Below are positions 1-6,985 of a stretch of 17,343 nucleotides of DNA, in pieces. The stretch covers positions 1-17,343 of the forward strand of contig JAJYOH010000056.1 of assembly GCA_021796315.1 (NCBI GenBank). The letters run 5' to 3'. This DNA comes from Chloroflexota bacterium (GTDB taxonomy: Bacteria > Chloroflexota > Anaerolineae > Anaerolineales > Villigracilaceae). Position numbers and translations under genes: made by a program. The notes below the pieces were generated by a model. The model did no database searches. It had not been told where the DNA came from and saw only the letters and a program-made list of their open reading frames with translations. Position 1 is the first letter of the stretch; each line of letters starts with the position of its first letter.

Positions 1-593
1 TCCACCACGCGCATCTCGCCAAAATATTCGCCGCCCCAAACTTTTTGCAGCAACTGTTCGCGCGACAAAACGCGTCCGCGTTGTTCGGCCAGCGCCTTCA
101 AAAGATCGAACTCGATGGCAGTTAAGCCGACCGGCACATCATCCACCGTAACTTGACGCGCGCCCAGATCAATTCGCAGATGACGAAAGGCCAGCACGCT
201 CATCTCGGACCCGGAAGCGGCTCCCGTTTGAACGCGTCTCAGCGCGGCTTTGACCCTGGCCGTTAACTCGCGCGGACTAAAAGGTTTGGTCACATAATCG
301 TCCGCACCCACCGACAGACCGACGATCTTATCCGTCTCCTCGGTCCTGGCCGTCAGCAAAATTACATAGACTTCCGACTCGCGCCGCAAACGCGAGAGCA
401 ATTCCAAACCGTCCATGCCGGGCAGCATGATGTCGAGAATGACAAGATCGGGTTTGAACACGCGCGCGGCTTTGAGTCCAGACGCGCCATCGCTGGCCGT
501 GAAGACTTCGTAACCTTCCGGCTTGAGATACGCCGAGACAAGATTCACGATGCTGGGTTCGTCGTCAATGACAAGGATTTTTGCGTTGGACAT
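1..593 (-). CDS. OmpR/PhoB-family response regulator (C-terminus cut by the window edge)
   Basis: This is a two-component response regulator that should bind DNA when phosphorylated by a partner histidine kinase outside the window. The ATG at 593-591 opens a reading frame of 197 codons that runs off the left edge. Residues 1-120 form the receiver domain: acidic pair D10-D11, phospho-acceptor D54 in VILDIMLPGMDG, T81 and K103 in the VTKPF motif. After a linker (about 121-133) the winged-helix domain starts, with the typical EFDLLKALA and VLSREQLLQKVWG segments. The frame ends inside the GEMRVV stretch, shortly before the expected end of the family (roughly 225-240 residues). Only a weak AGG precedes the start. 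A hairpin terminator (618-639) separates it from the PepSY-like gene upstream, so co-transcription is uncertain. The family is clear; the specific regulon is not. Confidence 0.93.
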   Translation of the reverse strand, partial: MSNAKILVIDDEPSIVNLVSAYLKPEGYEVFTASDGASGLKAARVFKPDLVILDIMLPGMDGLELLSRLRRESEVYVILLTARTEETDKIVGLSVGADDYVTKPFSPRELTARVKAALRRVQTGAASGSEMSVLAFRHLRIDLGARQVTVDDVPVGLTAIEFDLLKALAEQRGRVLSREQLLQKVWGGEYFGEMRVV

Positions 594-617
594 ATTCAAA
601 TTGTACCTGTAAAAGAC

Positions 618-639
618 GGAGTCGCAGATCAGCGACTCC
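618..639 (-). terminator. Hairpin terminator behind the PepSY-like gene
   Basis: The arms GGAGTCGC and GCGACTCC form a perfect 8-bp stem around a 6-nt loop. In the minus direction it is followed by GTCTTTTA, a short imperfect U-tract. It lies 14 nt after the stop of the PepSY-like gene and just upstream of the response-regulator start, so it probably ends or attenuates transcription between the two genes. Confidence 0.55.
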
Positions 640-653
640 ATTCGATTGGTTAT

Positions 654-1397
654 TTATCTGGCTTCCTCGATAAACGTTCCATGCCAGGTGTGCAGAAAAA
701 CTTCGCCGTTGTATCCGTTGACGCTCAACATGCCGGTAACTTTATCGTTCCTTGAAAAGTCGAGCGTGTAATATCCATAGAACTTGACCGGATCGGTGGC
801 GGCAACAGTTCCGGGCTGATACTGGTCAAGATAAGCCTGCGCGTTTTTGATGGCTTGATCTTGAGTCACCGGCATATCGGCTGAGACATTCGATGGCGCA
901 GTATTATTGAAGTTATATCCATAGCCGCCACCCATCATTCCGTTATGATTCACGCCACCGTATTTTTGATTCCACATCATGTTCGGGCCATGCTCAGGAT
1001 ACGCGATCCTGGAAACAGGATCGACCAGCAATTCAAATGCGCCCATGCCGGTGCTGGTTTCGCGAACCACAACGTAGGCATTGTTGTCAAAGACCATTAC
1101 TTCGCCGAGGCTGAGATCACTGAGACCGAGAGAGTCCACATACTTTTGCGCGGACTGTTTGGCATCGTCCACAGTCAATGGCTGGACGTTGGCAGTATAA
1201 CCATAGCCGCCTGCCATGGGCCCGCGACCATAATTTGACTGGTTACTTTGCCAGCCATATCCCATCATCGGCATTCCCCAAAAACCATATTGCGAACCAT
1301 TTTGCCAGCTTCCATAAACCTGACCGGCAAAAAACAATCCGCCTGCTACGACCAACACCGCGACAGCAATCAGAATGATCTTCAATGTGCTATTCAT
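654..1397 (-). CDS. Membrane-anchored or exported protein with two PepSY-like repeats, Gly/Met/Tyr-rich
   Basis: The product is 247 residues. The ATG at 1397-1395 is chosen over an in-frame start 22 codons upstream because a perfect Shine-Dalgarno (AAGGAGAT) sits directly before it and the hydrophobic segment then lies at the N-terminus. Residues 6-27 form one membrane anchor or signal peptide. Residues 35-66 and 136-165 are rich in Gly, Met, Tyr, Trp and Asn (GMPMMGYGW, MMGGGYGYN). Two similar modules (about 74-134 and 177-242) each begin with a helix (TVDDAKQSAQKYVDSL; VTQDQAIKNAQAYLDQY) followed by strands (ELLVDPVSRIAYPEHG; GMLSVNGYNGEVFLHTWHG). This resembles PepSY or PepSY-like modules. 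It is bounded by terminators on both sides. A sensing or protease-inhibitor-like role outside the membrane is an inference from PepSY families; the Met-rich parts could bind metal, but this is unproven. Confidence 0.8.
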   Translation of the reverse strand: MNSTLKIILIAVAVLVVAGGLFFAGQVYGSWQNGSQYGFWGMPMMGYGWQSNQSNYGRGPMAGGYGYTANVQPLTVDDAKQSAQKYVDSLGLSDLSLGEVMVFDNNAYVVVRETSTGMGAFELLVDPVSRIAYPEHGPNMMWNQKYGGVNHNGMMGGGYGYNFNNTAPSNVSADMPVTQDQAIKNAQAYLDQYQPGTVAATDPVKFYGYYTLDFSRNDKVTGMLSVNGYNGEVFLHTWHGTFIEEAR

Positions 1398-1426
1398 ATT
1401 ATCTCCTTTTGAACATTTTATAAAAC

Positions 1427-1468
1427 CAGTGTACTGAGAGGAGATAAAGCAAGACACAAGCAATTATA
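1427..1468 (-). promoter_or_regulatory. Possible promoter and small palindrome upstream of the PepSY-like gene
   Basis: On the minus strand a TATAAT hexamer lies at 1468-1463, about 65 nt before the start codon, but no convincing -35 element is found at the usual distance. A 10-bp palindrome CAGTGTACTG lies at 1427-1436 between this hexamer and the Shine-Dalgarno, where a regulator could bind. Both assignments are weak. Confidence 0.3.
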
Positions 1469-1482
1469 AAGATTCGGTAAAG

Positions 1483-1510
1483 AAAATCCCCGTCAATTGA
1501 CGGGGATTTT
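1483..1510 (-). terminator. Rho-independent terminator of the 5271-1517 operon (perfect 28-bp palindrome)
   Basis: The arms AAAATCCCCGTCAA and TTGACGGGGATTTT are exact inverse complements with no spacer. In the minus direction the GC-rich stem ends in TTTTCTTT. It lies 6 nt beyond the stop codon of the sensor gene, the last gene of the operon. Because the palindrome is symmetric it could also work in the other direction. Confidence 0.8.
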
Positions 1511-1516
1511 GATGAA

Positions 1517-2581
1517 CTATTTTTTCTTGTCATCGGGCTGATCTTTGAACCTGGCGCGCATATCCTGCACTTTGGAGTGCAATTCCTGGAAGAAATCGCT
1601 ATCCACGATTTCCGCCACCTGAGTCTCCAACTTGGATTTATCGATCATGATCTCCAATTGCTGGACACGGGCACGCAAGGTCTGCTCGCGTGTATACACC
1701 TTGTTTACCATCAACTCAAAGACCGTAGCCAGTTTATCCACTTCATCTTGAACACGTGTGGAATAGAAACTTGCGAAGTCCAATTCGTAATCGCCGCTGC
1801 CGATGCGGTCGGCAACGCGTGTCAATGCAAGCACCGGGCGGGTGAAGCTGGCCGAGACCAGGCCGACCACTACGATCAGGATCAACAGGGCGACCCCAAG
1901 GGCAATCAAAGTATTACGGCGAATATTTTGTTGCAGGTCGATCACATTCTTGGCGCACATATCCACGCCGACCGCGCCAACAGGCTGGCCTTTTGAATTA
2001 TAGATTGGCGCATAACCTGACAGCCATGTTCCCCATTGATCGGTCCACAAGGTCGTTTCAGCGCCAGCCTGCGTAAGGCCAGCTACCATGGTTGGAGAAA
2101 TATCGGTGTAATCCTCGCCCAGGCTGGGCCGTTCGGAAGACGGAACAAGACATCCGCCGGCGCTGGCTTGCGAAACGGCAGCCGGCTGAGGGGATCCGGG
2201 CGGAAGCGCCGCACTGACAACCAACTGGACCTGGTTGGGTTTATCCGGTAGTTGAACATAGGTATAAACACCCGATGCCTGAGGATTGGTCTTCTTTACC
2301 GAACGCAGAAAATCCGCGATCTTTGTATAAGTGGGATCATCGATCTTACCGCTTTGAAAAAGAGCAGTATGGGCATCGCCATCAATACCTGCCGCCGCCG
2401 TCTTGGCAGTTGCAATGAGACTGGTCTGCAGATTATTCATTGCCATGGCCGTTACAAACTGGTCGAGCCATACAAAGATGGCCGAAAATGCAATTAAAAA
2501 TAAAGCGGCCAGAACGATGATCAGCTTTGTTCGCAGGCTGATAAATAATGCATGTCTTTCAGGCTTGGTCGTTTCGGTCAT
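1517..2581 (-). CDS. Cache-HAMP transmembrane sensor protein without a recognisable output domain
   Basis: The product is 354 residues with the start at ATG 2581-2579. The frame is open further upstream, but GGAGGAGATC stands at the right distance before this ATG and the upstream extension overlaps the acetyltransferase gene out of frame. Domains in order: transmembrane helix about 19-39; extracytoplasmic sensor about 40-222, whose end (WGTWLSGYAPIYNSKGQPVG, then AVGVDM) has the look of a Cache fold; second transmembrane helix about 223-245; HAMP about 243-296 with the proline after the membrane (SFTRPVLALTR); coiled coil about 297-345; a lysine/aspartate-rich tail. No kinase, cyclase, GGDEF, phosphatase or methyl-accepting domain follows. 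It overlaps the acetyltransferase gene by 23 bp, suggesting translational coupling. It may pass a signal to another protein through the coiled coil (inference). Confidence 0.85.
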   Translation of the reverse strand: MTETTKPERHALFISLRTKLIIVLAALFLIAFSAIFVWLDQFVTAMAMNNLQTSLIATAKTAAAGIDGDAHTALFQSGKIDDPTYTKIADFLRSVKKTNPQASGVYTYVQLPDKPNQVQLVVSAALPPGSPQPAAVSQASAGGCLVPSSERPSLGEDYTDISPTMVAGLTQAGAETTLWTDQWGTWLSGYAPIYNSKGQPVGAVGVDMCAKNVIDLQQNIRRNTLIALGVALLILIVVVGLVSASFTRPVLALTRVADRIGSGDYELDFASFYSTRVQDEVDKLATVFELMVNKVYTREQTLRARVQQLEIMIDKSKLETQVAEIVDSDFFQELHSKVQDMRARFKDQPDDKKK

Positions 2582-3311
2582 AGACGATCTCCTCCAGAAA
2601 TGAAAGCGATTTGCGAATAAACTCATGGTCGGGTCGAAGTCGATAAACATCCACATAAGTACCATGGATAAAATCTGCCAGATCGAGATGCGCCAGGGAT
2701 GCGCCCAATTTTGAGGGGATGAAAACCAGGTGCATGGGACGCGGCTCTTCACCCTGCAAGTCGGCAGGATCAAGGTAATGAACACCTTCGATCATGACGG
2801 GCTCAGTATAAGAAACTGGCAGTATGATACCACCACATTGGCGATGGAATTTGATTCGCTTCCTGCGGTATTCACGCTGCTCTTCGCTGTAGGCATCCAT
2901 TGACCGTTCGACTTCAACCAGGTAACCAAGCGATCCGCCCCTGCCGAATTTTTGCGCATCTTTATCCAACTGCACCAGCGTCTGCTCAACGAGCCATGTC
3001 CCCACGCCGTGTCCACGATAATCAGGCGTCAAACCAAGGTAGGCGCCGTGACCAAAGTTGCGCGTCGTTATGTAGCTAAAGATCCGTATTCCCACCCATT
3101 CGTGATTTTGCTTTATCAACCAGACGTGATCATACGTGTTTGGATGCGAGCGATTCTGCCCCAGTGCGCAAGCGCGTAAATATGGAAGATAGCGTTCTTC
3201 GCCCGGGAAAATCGCCTTGAACAGATTACATGCAGTTTCCAGCAAAGGAGAATCAGGGCCGGCTACTTCGTGAATAGCGGCCCCATCCGAACCAACAACT
3301 TCAGGCAGCAT
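2559..3311 (-). CDS. GNAT-family N-acetyltransferase
   Basis: The 250-residue protein carries the acetyl-CoA-binding signature of GNAT enzymes, YLGLTPDYRGHGVGTWLVEQ at about residues 91-110 (R/Q-x-x-G-x-G at 99-104), after a strand with the FGHGAYLG turn. The C-terminal part (about 170-250) is longer than in minimal GNAT proteins. The ATG at 3311-3309 is preferred: it overlaps the end of the YkgJ-like gene by only 11 bp. An in-frame start at 3356 would overlap it by 56 bp. The Shine-Dalgarno before 3311 is weak, consistent with coupled translation. The acceptor substrate is unknown; neither the motif nor the neighbours reveal it. Confidence 0.85.
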   Translation of the reverse strand: MLPEVVGSDGAAIHEVAGPDSPLLETACNLFKAIFPGEERYLPYLRACALGQNRSHPNTYDHVWLIKQNHEWVGIRIFSYITTRNFGHGAYLGLTPDYRGHGVGTWLVEQTLVQLDKDAQKFGRGGSLGYLVEVERSMDAYSEEQREYRRKRIKFHRQCGGIILPVSYTEPVMIEGVHYLDPADLQGEEPRPMHLVFIPSKLGASLAHLDLADFIHGTYVDVYRLRPDHEFIRKSLSFLEEIVYDRNDQA

Positions 3312-3903
3312 GATCAATATCCGCAGAGATGGGCCAGCCTGTCCAATGATCGGCAAAAGCGTACAGGTCCCACCAGGCCTGCGGCAGAACCGGATAGAGA
3401 TCGCTCCAGACGCGTTTCATGTGTTCAGAAAATTGCGGGCTGAGCAAATGCAGCGATGGACAGTTCTCGCCAAGAGACCATTCCAGCTCGCCGCGAAAAT
3501 CCTGAGTTGGCAACAGCGGGAAGGTGCGGCAATCCAACGGGTTGTGTTCGTGAATGCCGCACATCAAATTGTCTTTAAGAAATGGGCAGGGTTTACCGAG
3601 ATCAAGAATACCGATCTCGATCGTCACATCCGGCGTCAGATCGATCGGCCAGCGGCGAAACACATTCGGGGATGCGCCCGTTTTCTCGAGCAGGTATTCC
3701 ATCTCGAATGGCAGCAGCACCACGATCGGACTGGCAATTTTTTCGGATGCCATGCGGCGCATCCCTTCACGCGGGCAACAGCGAGCTTCGCATAATTCGA
3801 GACACTTCAAATTACTGGATGGGATTGTATTATCACGCGCCAGAATTAGCTCGAGCCGTTCAAACCATTCAGCTCTGAGTTGAGCCACTAAATTTGTATT
3901 CAA
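3301..3903 (-). CDS. YkgJ-family cysteine-cluster (zinc/iron-chelating) protein
   Basis: The 200-residue protein has the spaced cysteines of the YkgJ family: C34, C38 and the pair C42-C43 in CLELCEARCC, C106 (KPCPFL), C115 (MCGIHEHNP), C125 (LDCRTFP) and C148 (ENCPS). The middle CxF-L...C-x-I/L-x5-RPxxCRxFP-like segment is recognisable as GIHEHNPLDCRTFPL. Such proteins are thought to bind a metal or Fe-S centre; their biochemical role is poorly defined. The start codon is TTG at 3903-3901. It is supported by an AGGAG six to seven bases upstream that lies in the 18-bp gap behind the carrier gene. It is the second gene of the operon; the downstream acetyltransferase start overlaps its stop. Confidence 0.85.
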   Translation of the reverse strand: MNTNLVAQLRAEWFERLELILARDNTIPSSNLKCLELCEARCCPREGMRRMASEKIASPIVVLLPFEMEYLLEKTGASPNVFRRWPIDLTPDVTIEIGILDLGKPCPFLKDNLMCGIHEHNPLDCRTFPLLPTQDFRGELEWSLGENCPSLHLLSPQFSEHMKRVWSDLYPVLPQAWWDLYAFADHWTGWPISADIDHAA

Positions 3904-3921
3904 AAAAGACTCCTAACAACT

Positions 3922-5271
3922 CTAAAATTCGATACCGTCCAAAGCGCTTTTTCTGCGCGGACGAGCAAGCCGCCAATCCAACATGCTCTGTTCGTAGCGC
4001 ATACGCAGCCGCCATGCAAACCAAATCGCCACGCTCGAGGCAACAATGGCAAGACCAAGATATACAAAATGAATTTGGGGTTGTGTCAGCAAAGTGGTTG
4101 TCCCGAGGAAGAGAAGCAACCCAAGTACAAGCGAACCAACAATCGTGGATGCGTCATAGAAATAGCGGTCGATCATCACCGCCACACGGCCACGACGTTC
4201 ATCGGGAATCAGATTCTCGAGGGACTTCCTCGCCGGTTCATCCCACGACTGTTGGACGAGGCGCACCAAATATCGCGCTCCTGCCGCTCCCAGGATTCCC
4301 GGCACGATCAACGCCAGGGCGGAACCAATCGCCAGAGAAACAGGCTGGACGACAAAAGAATTTTTCAAACCAAGTTTTTCAAGGAAGCGACTCGAAACCA
4401 GGGCCTGGACAAACAGGGTGCTAACGATCAACACAATCTTGAAAGTCCCATAAAACGCCTGGAACTGTAGAGGGTTTTGGGAAACAGATTGGTCGACAGA
4501 AAATAGAAAATGATATTCGATTACAGTAAAAGCCAGCCCTGAAAGCAACATGGAAACTGCAAGATAGGTAAAGATCGGCACGTTCCTGATGTAATCCAGG
4601 CCGACATTAACAGTCTGTTTGAAATCGAATGTATCGTGAGCCTGACGGGCGTTGACAGTTCGGCGGGCAAAAGCGATTTCGAGAATGACCAGGCCGAAGA
4701 GCAGGACCAGGCTTCCCATCGGAAGAAGCGAGGCCGGTTCGCCCCCGCTGCGTTGAAGTATCCAGCCTGAAAGCGCAGCAAGTCCATTCCCTAAAATGCT
4801 GCCAAATGCAGTTCCCATGGTAATGATCGGATAGATCCGTTTGGCTTCTGCGGAAGTGAACAAGTCATTGACCATTGCCCAGAAAGCCAATGGGAAAATG
4901 GCATAGAACTGATCCGTCAGAATGTACAGGATGGGATACGAAACCCAATCCGGCGCATGGACAGAAAAGATGAAACGGAGAAATAAAAAGAGAATGGCAA
5001 ACCCGAGCGTCAGACCTTTTACCAGGCGCTGACGATCCGTCTTATCCACGATCACCGCATACAATCCGGCTGTAAACATCGAAATGATCATGTCGATGAC
5101 CCAAAGCCAGATGATATTATTCGGGCCGACCTTGCTGATAAATCCCCCGGTGGCGATTACATCGGACAGCTCGAGAACGAGCGTCGCCATCGCCAAAATT
5201 CCAACCAAAGAAAAAACAATTTTACGTTCTTCAGGCTTAATATTGATGAGCTGTGGATGTCCAAGCGACAT
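3922..5271 (-). CDS. ATP/ADP-translocase-like (Npt/TLC superfamily) membrane carrier
   Basis: The 449-residue protein has about 11-12 hydrophobic segments spread over its length. The block at about residues 120-170 (FYAIFPLAFWAMVNDLFTSA, then EAKRIYPIITMGTAFGSILGN) is the hallmark of the nucleotide transporter / ATP:ADP antiporter family and its MFS-like relatives in free-living bacteria. The C-terminal half contains a conserved charged loop (WDEPARKSLENLIPDERRGR, about 340-359). In intracellular parasites such proteins import ATP. In free-living bacteria the substrate is generally unknown, so ATP exchange should not be assumed. The start is backed by AGGAAG four to five bases upstream. It is the first gene of a four-gene operon, with an operator-like dyad in its promoter. 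An ordinary MFS carrier is the main alternative. Confidence 0.8.
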   Translation of the reverse strand: MSLGHPQLINIKPEERKIVFSLVGILAMATLVLELSDVIATGGFISKVGPNNIIWLWVIDMIISMFTAGLYAVIVDKTDRQRLVKGLTLGFAILFLFLRFIFSVHAPDWVSYPILYILTDQFYAIFPLAFWAMVNDLFTSAEAKRIYPIITMGTAFGSILGNGLAALSGWILQRSGGEPASLLPMGSLVLLFGLVILEIAFARRTVNARQAHDTFDFKQTVNVGLDYIRNVPIFTYLAVSMLLSGLAFTVIEYHFLFSVDQSVSQNPLQFQAFYGTFKIVLIVSTLFVQALVSSRFLEKLGLKNSFVVQPVSLAIGSALALIVPGILGAAGARYLVRLVQQSWDEPARKSLENLIPDERRGRVAVMIDRYFYDASTIVGSLVLGLLLFLGTTTLLTQPQIHFVYLGLAIVASSVAIWFAWRLRMRYEQSMLDWRLARPRRKSALDGIEF

Positions 5272-5326
5272 AAAACTTCCTATGGAACGAGTCTGGGGTT
5301 TGCGATGAGGCGGCCAATAGGGCGGG

Positions 5327-5357
5327 ATTATACCGTGATAACTTTAATGAAGTTATC
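5327..5357 (-). promoter_or_regulatory. Promoter -10 of the carrier operon with an overlapping operator-like inverted repeat
   Basis: A TATAAT -10 element reads on the minus strand at 5332-5327, about 55 nt upstream of the carrier start. Directly upstream lies a perfect dyad, GATAACTT (5337-5344), 5-nt spacer, AAGTTATC (5350-5357), covering the spacer and the -35 region. No good -35 hexamer is present. A regulator bound to the dyad could repress or activate here (inference). Confidence 0.55.
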
Positions 5358-5444
5358 CGAATAAATTACAAAAGTGTATCATCGCAGCTTACAAAAATGC
5401 CAATGTAAACCACAGTGCAAGACAATGGACATCCATCGACAAAT

Positions 5445-5603
5445 TCATTCCTCTTCTTTTTCTTCCAGGTATTTCTCAGGACCCTGCTCGAACGAGCGCT
5501 GACAACCCGACGCGCAGAAATAATAGGCTATGCCTTTATATTTTGTCGTCCATTCGGCCGTTTTCGGGTCAACTTCCATCTTGCAGACAGGATCGATTTC
5601 CAT
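5445..5603 (-). CDS. Small YHS-domain protein, 52 residues
   Basis: The frame from ATG 5603-5601 to TGA 5447-5445 encodes 52 residues and is almost entirely one YHS domain: MEIDPVCKMEVDPKTAEW at the N-terminus, then a YKGIAYYFCASGCQRSFEQ segment and a P-x-KYLEE end. C7, C30 and C34 are the usual candidate metal ligands (DPVCKM and FCASGC). The domain occurs alone or fused to copper- or heavy-metal-related proteins and may bind metal. AAGGA stands nine to ten bases before the start. It is transcribed divergently from the NYN gene, with 65 bp between the two starts. A plus-strand frame across the same region has no recognisable domain and is a shadow. Confidence 0.9.
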   Translation of the reverse strand: MEIDPVCKMEVDPKTAEWTTKYKGIAYYFCASGCQRSFEQGPEKYLEEKEEE

Positions 5604-5656
5604 ATTTATTTTTCCTTATTGATAAGCTCTCGGCGGCTTGAGCAATCTTATTAAAG

Positions 5657-5671
5657 TATAATCTAATCATG
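5657..5671 (+). promoter_or_regulatory. -10 element placed for a leaderless NYN transcript
   Basis: A consensus TATAAT (5657-5662) ends six bases before the ATG at 5669. A transcript starting the usual distance downstream would begin at or within a base or two of the start codon. No Shine-Dalgarno lies upstream. No convincing -35 hexamer is seen at 16-18 bp. Confidence 0.45.
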
Positions 5672-6427
5672 ACAGACGAAACAATTTCAAACCTTCCGCG
5701 TCACAAAATCGCCATGTTGATCGATGGCGACAATGCCCAGTCGGCCCTGCTCCCGCAAATGCTGGTGGAGGCCGCCCGTTATGGACAGGTCACCGTCAGA
5801 CGAATCTACGGCGATTGGACGACAGCCAACATGAATTCCTGGAAAGAGACGCTCAACTTCCACGCTTTCCAACCCATCCAGCAATTCAGATACACCATCG
5901 GCAAGAATGCCACGGACAGCGCCATGATCATCGACGCGATGGACATTCTGCACTCGGGCGTGGTGGAGGGATTCTGCCTCGTCTCGTCTGACAGCGATTA
6001 CACGCGCCTCGCCACGCGCATCCGCGAGACCGGTATTTTTGTGATGGGAATTGGGGAGAAGAAAACGCCCAAGCCTTTTGTCAACGCCTGCGACGTTTTC
6101 GTGTACACCGAGAATCTGGTGGCCGAGAAAAAGAAGATCGCACAGAAACAGGCGACGGCAAAAACCGCAAAGAAGAAAGAAGAAAGAGAAGAACCAGACC
6201 CGATGCCGCTGCTCAGTCAGGCATTTGAGATGGCGGTACAGGAAGACGGCTGGGCTTCACTGGCAAGTTTGGGGAATGCCTTAATTCAACTTGACCCCGG
6301 CTTCGACCCGCGCACTTATGGACAGAAACAACTTTTGCGACTCGTGCGCAGCCTGAAAGATTCGTTCGAGGCCAAGTCGCAGGATTTGAATGGCTCCATG
6401 CTGTTTTTTGTTAAGTTAAAGGAATGA
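5669..6427 (+). CDS. NYN (LabA/DUF88-like) domain protein with C-terminal OST-HTH/LOTUS domain
   Basis: The 252-residue protein combines a PIN-like NYN domain (about 11-148) with a LOTUS (OST-HTH) domain (about 178-250). They are joined by a highly charged linker (152-176) of Lys, Ala, Gln and Glu. The acidic residues expected for metal-dependent RNA cleavage are present: D19 in LIDGDN, D83 in NATDSAMIIDAMD, and D108/D110 in LVSSDSDYTRL. NYN-LOTUS proteins of the LabA-like type are thought to bind or cut RNA, LOTUS domains giving RNA or G-quadruplex binding; the target here is unknown. The start is the ATG straight after a TATAAT, so the mRNA may be leaderless. The gene directly precedes the acquired cassette-like island, and its end (6427) is 41 bp from the island boundary. 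Confidence 0.92.
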   Translation: MTDETISNLPRHKIAMLIDGDNAQSALLPQMLVEAARYGQVTVRRIYGDWTTANMNSWKETLNFHAFQPIQQFRYTIGKNATDSAMIIDAMDILHSGVVEGFCLVSSDSDYTRLATRIRETGIFVMGIGEKKTPKPFVNACDVFVYTENLVAEKKKIAQKQATAKTAKKKEEREEPDPMPLLSQAFEMAVQEDGWASLASLGNALIQLDPGFDPRTYGQKQLLRLVRSLKDSFEAKSQDLNGSMLFFVKLKE

Positions 6428-6438
6428 CACATAAGATG

Positions 6439-6461
6439 TTATACAGAGTTAGTCTGTATAA
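6439..6461. repeat. Inverted repeat between the NYN gene and the cassette island
   Basis: TTATACAGA and TCTGTATAA are perfect 9-bp arms around the loop GTTAG. The stem is AT-rich and no T-tract follows, so it is a poor terminator. It ends seven bases before the GTTGGGC boundary of the island and could be a regulator site, part of the original recombination target, or the end of the NYN transcript. Confidence 0.5.
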
Positions 6462-6538
6462 ATCATAGTTGGGCTGTTGCGAAAGCAGTATTGCATGAAA
6501 AACTCATCCTTTGGTATTTCTGCATAATCAATCGTTCA

Positions 6539-6961
6539 ATGAATATACAATTACGCGCTAATACAATGGTCTTATCTTTGGTGGCGGGAATCGTTCTTCT
6601 ACTCATCACAGGCTGTTCCCAAGCCAACCAAACTGCCATTTCTTTTGACTCTGCCGATCCAGAGTCGGTGCTTCGCGCATATTTCAAAGCTTGGGAAAAA
6701 AGCGACTGGGCATTGCAAACATCCCTGATGGATGCGAAATACGCACAGATGACACCTGAACCTGTGGATTCCATCCGCATTCTGGAAATTAAGGTTATTC
6801 CGAGTTCATCATCATCAGAACAAACTTATCAAGTTGTCTTCGAGATCCGAGTAAAAGGTAAAGGAGTCAGTATGCAAACTGGTAAGTACAATTGGACTTA
6901 TTATCTTTCGTGGGATGAGAAACGCAACTCATGGCTAATCACCAACTACGGAGCAGGCTAA
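6539..6961 (+). CDS. Small lipoprotein of unknown function (cassette 1)
   Basis: The 140-residue protein starts with a lipoprotein signal peptide: a basic N-terminus, a hydrophobic run (about 10-22) and the lipobox ITGC, so C26 would be lipidated after signal peptidase II cleavage. The mature part opens with DPESVLRAYFKAWEKSDWALQ, a helix-and-turn pattern like NTF2-like or DUF4829-type proteins. A strand-rich half with TYQVVFEIRVKGKG and NWTYYLSWDEKRNSWLITN follows. This fold assignment is tentative. The ATG at 6539 is preferred; an in-frame TTG at 6491 would put 16 residues before the signal peptide, and an internal ATG exists at 6566. No clear Shine-Dalgarno precedes any of them. The gene lies about 65 bp inside the cassette boundary, and its stop is 24 bp before the attC-like site, normal for an integron cassette. 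Confidence 0.75.
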   Translation: MNIQLRANTMVLSLVAGIVLLLITGCSQANQTAISFDSADPESVLRAYFKAWEKSDWALQTSLMDAKYAQMTPEPVDSIRILEIKVIPSSSSSEQTYQVVFEIRVKGKGVSMQTGKYNWTYYLSWDEKRNSWLITNYGAG

Positions 6962-6985
6962 AGTATCGAACAACAATGATGAACA

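Noticed and set aside
2582..2785. 68-codon N-terminal extension of the Cache-HAMP sensor
   Set aside because: It lies within the acetyltransferase gene in another frame, and a strong Shine-Dalgarno stands before the internal ATG at 2581.
5415..5654. Plus-strand frame of 79 codons
   Set aside because: It overlaps the YHS gene on the other strand, which has clear domain evidence and a ribosome site.
6439..6461. Inverted repeat considered as an attC or a terminator
   Set aside because: It has no RYYYAAC/GTTRRRY pair and is not followed by a T-tract; kept only as an inverted repeat.
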